The notes beneath the pieces were generated by a model, which was not told the DNA's origin, made no database searches, and saw nothing but the letters and a program-made list of their open reading frames with translations. Made by a program: the position numbers and the translations under genes. Positions 35,989 through 37,257 of a DNA stretch of 37,257 nt are shown one piece after another. Position 1 is the first letter of the stretch. Each line of letters starts with the position of its first letter. This DNA comes from an uncultured Opitutaceae bacterium (lineage in GTDB: Bacteria > Verrucomicrobiota > Verrucomicrobiia > Opitutales > Opitutaceae). The stretch is taken from the NCBI GenBank assembly GCA_903952145.1, contig CAJBES010000111.1, forward strand, positions 1 to 37,257. Direction: 5' to 3'.

Positions 35989-36027
35989 GTGGCCACGCGC
36001 AAGACCATCGGTCCAGACGAAATCCAT
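35722..36027 (-). CDS. candidate small protein of unknown function, antisense to the pyrR start
   Basis: I do not recognise this frame. It could encode 101 residues. The N-terminal third overlaps the pyrR start on the other strand and reads poorly. The last 75 residues look protein-like: charged helical segments (RHRPEKEQRRHAGARQALDE, AERLRINCRERGRF) then strands (THELRVESLQVELI), with mostly G/C third positions. Only the ATG at 36027 is available as a start in frame, with no Shine-Dalgarno, so the true start is doubtful or the 5' end is broken. The REP-like element just beyond its stop fits a convergent gene end. It may be a real small gene, a relic, or chance. Confidence 0.3.
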   Translation of the reverse strand: MDFVWTDGLARGHGVPFDGALPGGKAETRRDGKKKDFCDPQYASYTTGRHRPEKEQRRHAGARQALDEAERLRINCRERGRFTHELRVESLQVELISPALP

Positions 36028-36519
36028 GCCGCCATTGCCCGGATGACGGAGGCCATTGTCACCCGGCACGGACCGGCGGCCAAGCTGATGCTCCTCGGCA
36101 TCGCCAACGGCGGCGTGACCCTCGCCCGGCGCCTTGCGGACCGGCTGAACCTGCCGCGCACGGGCACCCTCGACATTTCCTTCCATCGCGACGACATCGG
36201 CCGCTACCCCATCCCCAAGGAATTCAGCCCCACCGTGCTGCCCGGCGACGTGAACGGCGCCACGGTCATCCTCGTGGACGACGTGCTCTTTTCCGGCCGC
36301 ACCGTCAAGGCCGCCCTCGACGAGCTTTTCGACCACGGCCGGCCCGCCACGGTCGAGCTGGCCGTGCTGGTGGACCGCGGCGACCGCCGCCTGCCCGTCG
36401 CCGCCAACTACACCGGCCTCACCCTCCCGGCGGCCGCCGACAAAAAGGTCGTCGTCGTCATCGACGGGCATGATCCCGGCAACGATCGCATCGAGGTCAC
36501 CGCCAAGCCCAAACGCTGA
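35989..36519 (+). CDS. pyrR: PyrR pyrimidine operon regulator / uracil phosphoribosyltransferase
   Basis: This protein has 176 residues when started at the GTG at 35989, close to the normal PyrR length of about 180. AAGGGA lies a few nt upstream as a possible ribosome binding site. The PRPP-binding motif VILVDDVLFSGRT is at about residues 93-105. Other PyrR segments are LLGIANGGVTLARRLADRL and LDISFHRDDIGRYPIP. In Bacillus PyrR binds pyr leader RNA in response to UMP and has weak uracil phosphoribosyltransferase activity. It precedes pyrB by 13 nt, the classic pyr operon order. The open frame extends 98 codons upstream without PyrR-like sequence. Confidence 0.93.
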   Translation: MATRKTIGPDEIHAAIARMTEAIVTRHGPAAKLMLLGIANGGVTLARRLADRLNLPRTGTLDISFHRDDIGRYPIPKEFSPTVLPGDVNGATVILVDDVLFSGRTVKAALDELFDHGRPATVELAVLVDRGDRRLPVAANYTGLTLPAAADKKVVVVIDGHDPGNDRIEVTAKPKR

Positions 36520-36532
36520 ATCATCTTCTCCG

Positions 36533-37257
36533 ATGTCCTGGAACCGCAAAAATCTGCTCACCCTCGAGGAACTCACCCTGGCTGAGATCAACCAGGTCCA
36601 CGCGACCGCCACTGCGTTCAAGCAGATCCTGGGCCGCAGCGTGAAGAAGGTCCCCGCGCTCCGCGGCAAGACCATCGTCAACCTCTTCCTGGAGCCCAGC
36701 ACGCGCACCCGCCTCTCCTTCGAGATGGCCGCCAAACGCCTCAGCGCCGATGTCATCTCCTTCGACGCCGCCCACTCCAGCACCACCAAGGGCGAGACCC
36801 TCCGGGACACCGCGCAGAACATCCAGGCGCTCAACGCCGACATGATCGTGCTGCGTCACGCCGCCGGCGGCTCGCCCCTCTACCTTAGCCGCGTGCTCCA
36901 CATTCCCGTCATCAACGCCGGCGACGGCGCCCACGAACACCCCACGCAAGGCCTGTTGGACACCTTCACGATGAAGGAACACTTCGGCGACCTCCGGGGC
37001 CGCAAGATTGTCATTCTCGGCGACATCCTCTTCAGCCGCGTCGCGCGTTCCAACATCCATGCGCTCGCCAAGATGGGCGCCGCCGTCACCCTCGTGGGCC
37101 CGTCCACCCTCGTACCCGACTGGTTCACCGGCCTGGGGGTGGAGGTCTCGCACGACCTGAAGTCCGCCCTCGCCGACGCCGAGGTCGTCATGCTGCTGCG
37201 CATCCAGCATGAGCGTCAGGCCAGCGGCCATTTCCCCTCGCTCGGCGAATACACCAG
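36533..37257 (+). CDS. pyrB: aspartate carbamoyltransferase catalytic subunit (partial, 3' end cut)
   Basis: The 241 complete codons visible begin MSWNRKNLLTLEELTLAEIN. The carbamoyl-phosphate site is FLEPSTRTRLSFE (S56-T-R-T-R60), followed by SSTTKGETLRDT, the HPTQGLLDTFTM motif and the second domain start KIVILGDILFSRVARSN. The enzyme makes N-carbamoyl-aspartate in UMP synthesis. The ATG at 36533 is 13 nt after the pyrR stop, so the pair is co-transcribed. The C-terminal fifth, including the usual L-P-R-x-x-E region, is beyond the right edge; pyrC is often next in such operons. Confidence 0.95.
   Translation, partial: MSWNRKNLLTLEELTLAEINQVHATATAFKQILGRSVKKVPALRGKTIVNLFLEPSTRTRLSFEMAAKRLSADVISFDAAHSSTTKGETLRDTAQNIQALNADMIVLRHAAGGSPLYLSRVLHIPVINAGDGAHEHPTQGLLDTFTMKEHFGDLRGRKIVILGDILFSRVARSNIHALAKMGAAVTLVGPSTLVPDWFTGLGVEVSHDLKSALADAEVVMLLRIQHERQASGHFPSLGEYT

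Overview
This 37.3 kb window is GC-rich chromosomal DNA, densely packed with genes. It looks like a verrucomicrobial genome of the Opitutaceae type. The reasons are a complete succinate/methylmalonyl-CoA propionate operon, a small TIGR03067-like protein typical of Planctomycetes and Verrucomicrobia, a GH29 fucosidase, a Bat (MoxR/DUF58/VWA) operon and an outer-membrane phospholipase. The lineage is inferred; no rRNA or tRNA gene is visible to confirm it. I see no phage, insertion sequence, CRISPR array or tRNA.

Layout. (1) 1-9404, minus strand: one tightly spaced operon. In transcription order it holds a 5S/PycB-type carboxyltransferase, both methylmalonyl-CoA mutase subunits, the MeaB GTPase, methylmalonyl-CoA epimerase, a biotin-dependent carboxyltransferase/decarboxylase subunit, an OadG-like membrane subunit and the start of a biotin carrier cut by the left edge. 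Together they interconvert succinyl-CoA and propionyl-CoA, either by transcarboxylation with pyruvate or by Na+-pumping decarboxylation. (2) 9667-14082: stand-alone genes for SurE, phospholipase A, alpha-L-fucosidase and a lone ABC ATPase. (3) 14214-21215, minus strand: an unusual signalling operon. It holds a receiver-histidine kinase, a ketosynthase-like protein that keeps its cysteine but lacks both catalytic histidines, a multi-TM sensor kinase interrupted by a frameshift, a GAF protein with a degenerate kinase core, and a nucleotidyltransferase. (4) 21296-26551: RmuC, a TIGR03067-like protein, a MOSC protein, a small hydrolase, RlmF and an RF-1-like GGQ protein. Remnants of two further genes flank rlmF: a thioesterase-like tail and a second MOSC tail. 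(5) 26632-33992, plus strand: MoxR, DUF58, BatA, a BatB/C fusion and a BatD/E fusion. (6) 34285-37257: a Gfo/Idh/MocA oxidoreductase, then pyrR and pyrB (cut by the right edge), with a candidate small antisense gene beside pyrR.

The strongest candidate for something undescribed is the 14.2-21.2 kb operon, where overlapping genes tie a non-canonical ketosynthase homologue to three kinase-type proteins. Other notable items are two families of REP-like hairpins, the two gene tails around rlmF, the biotin-domain vestige at the end of the 5S subunit, and the Bat gene fusions.
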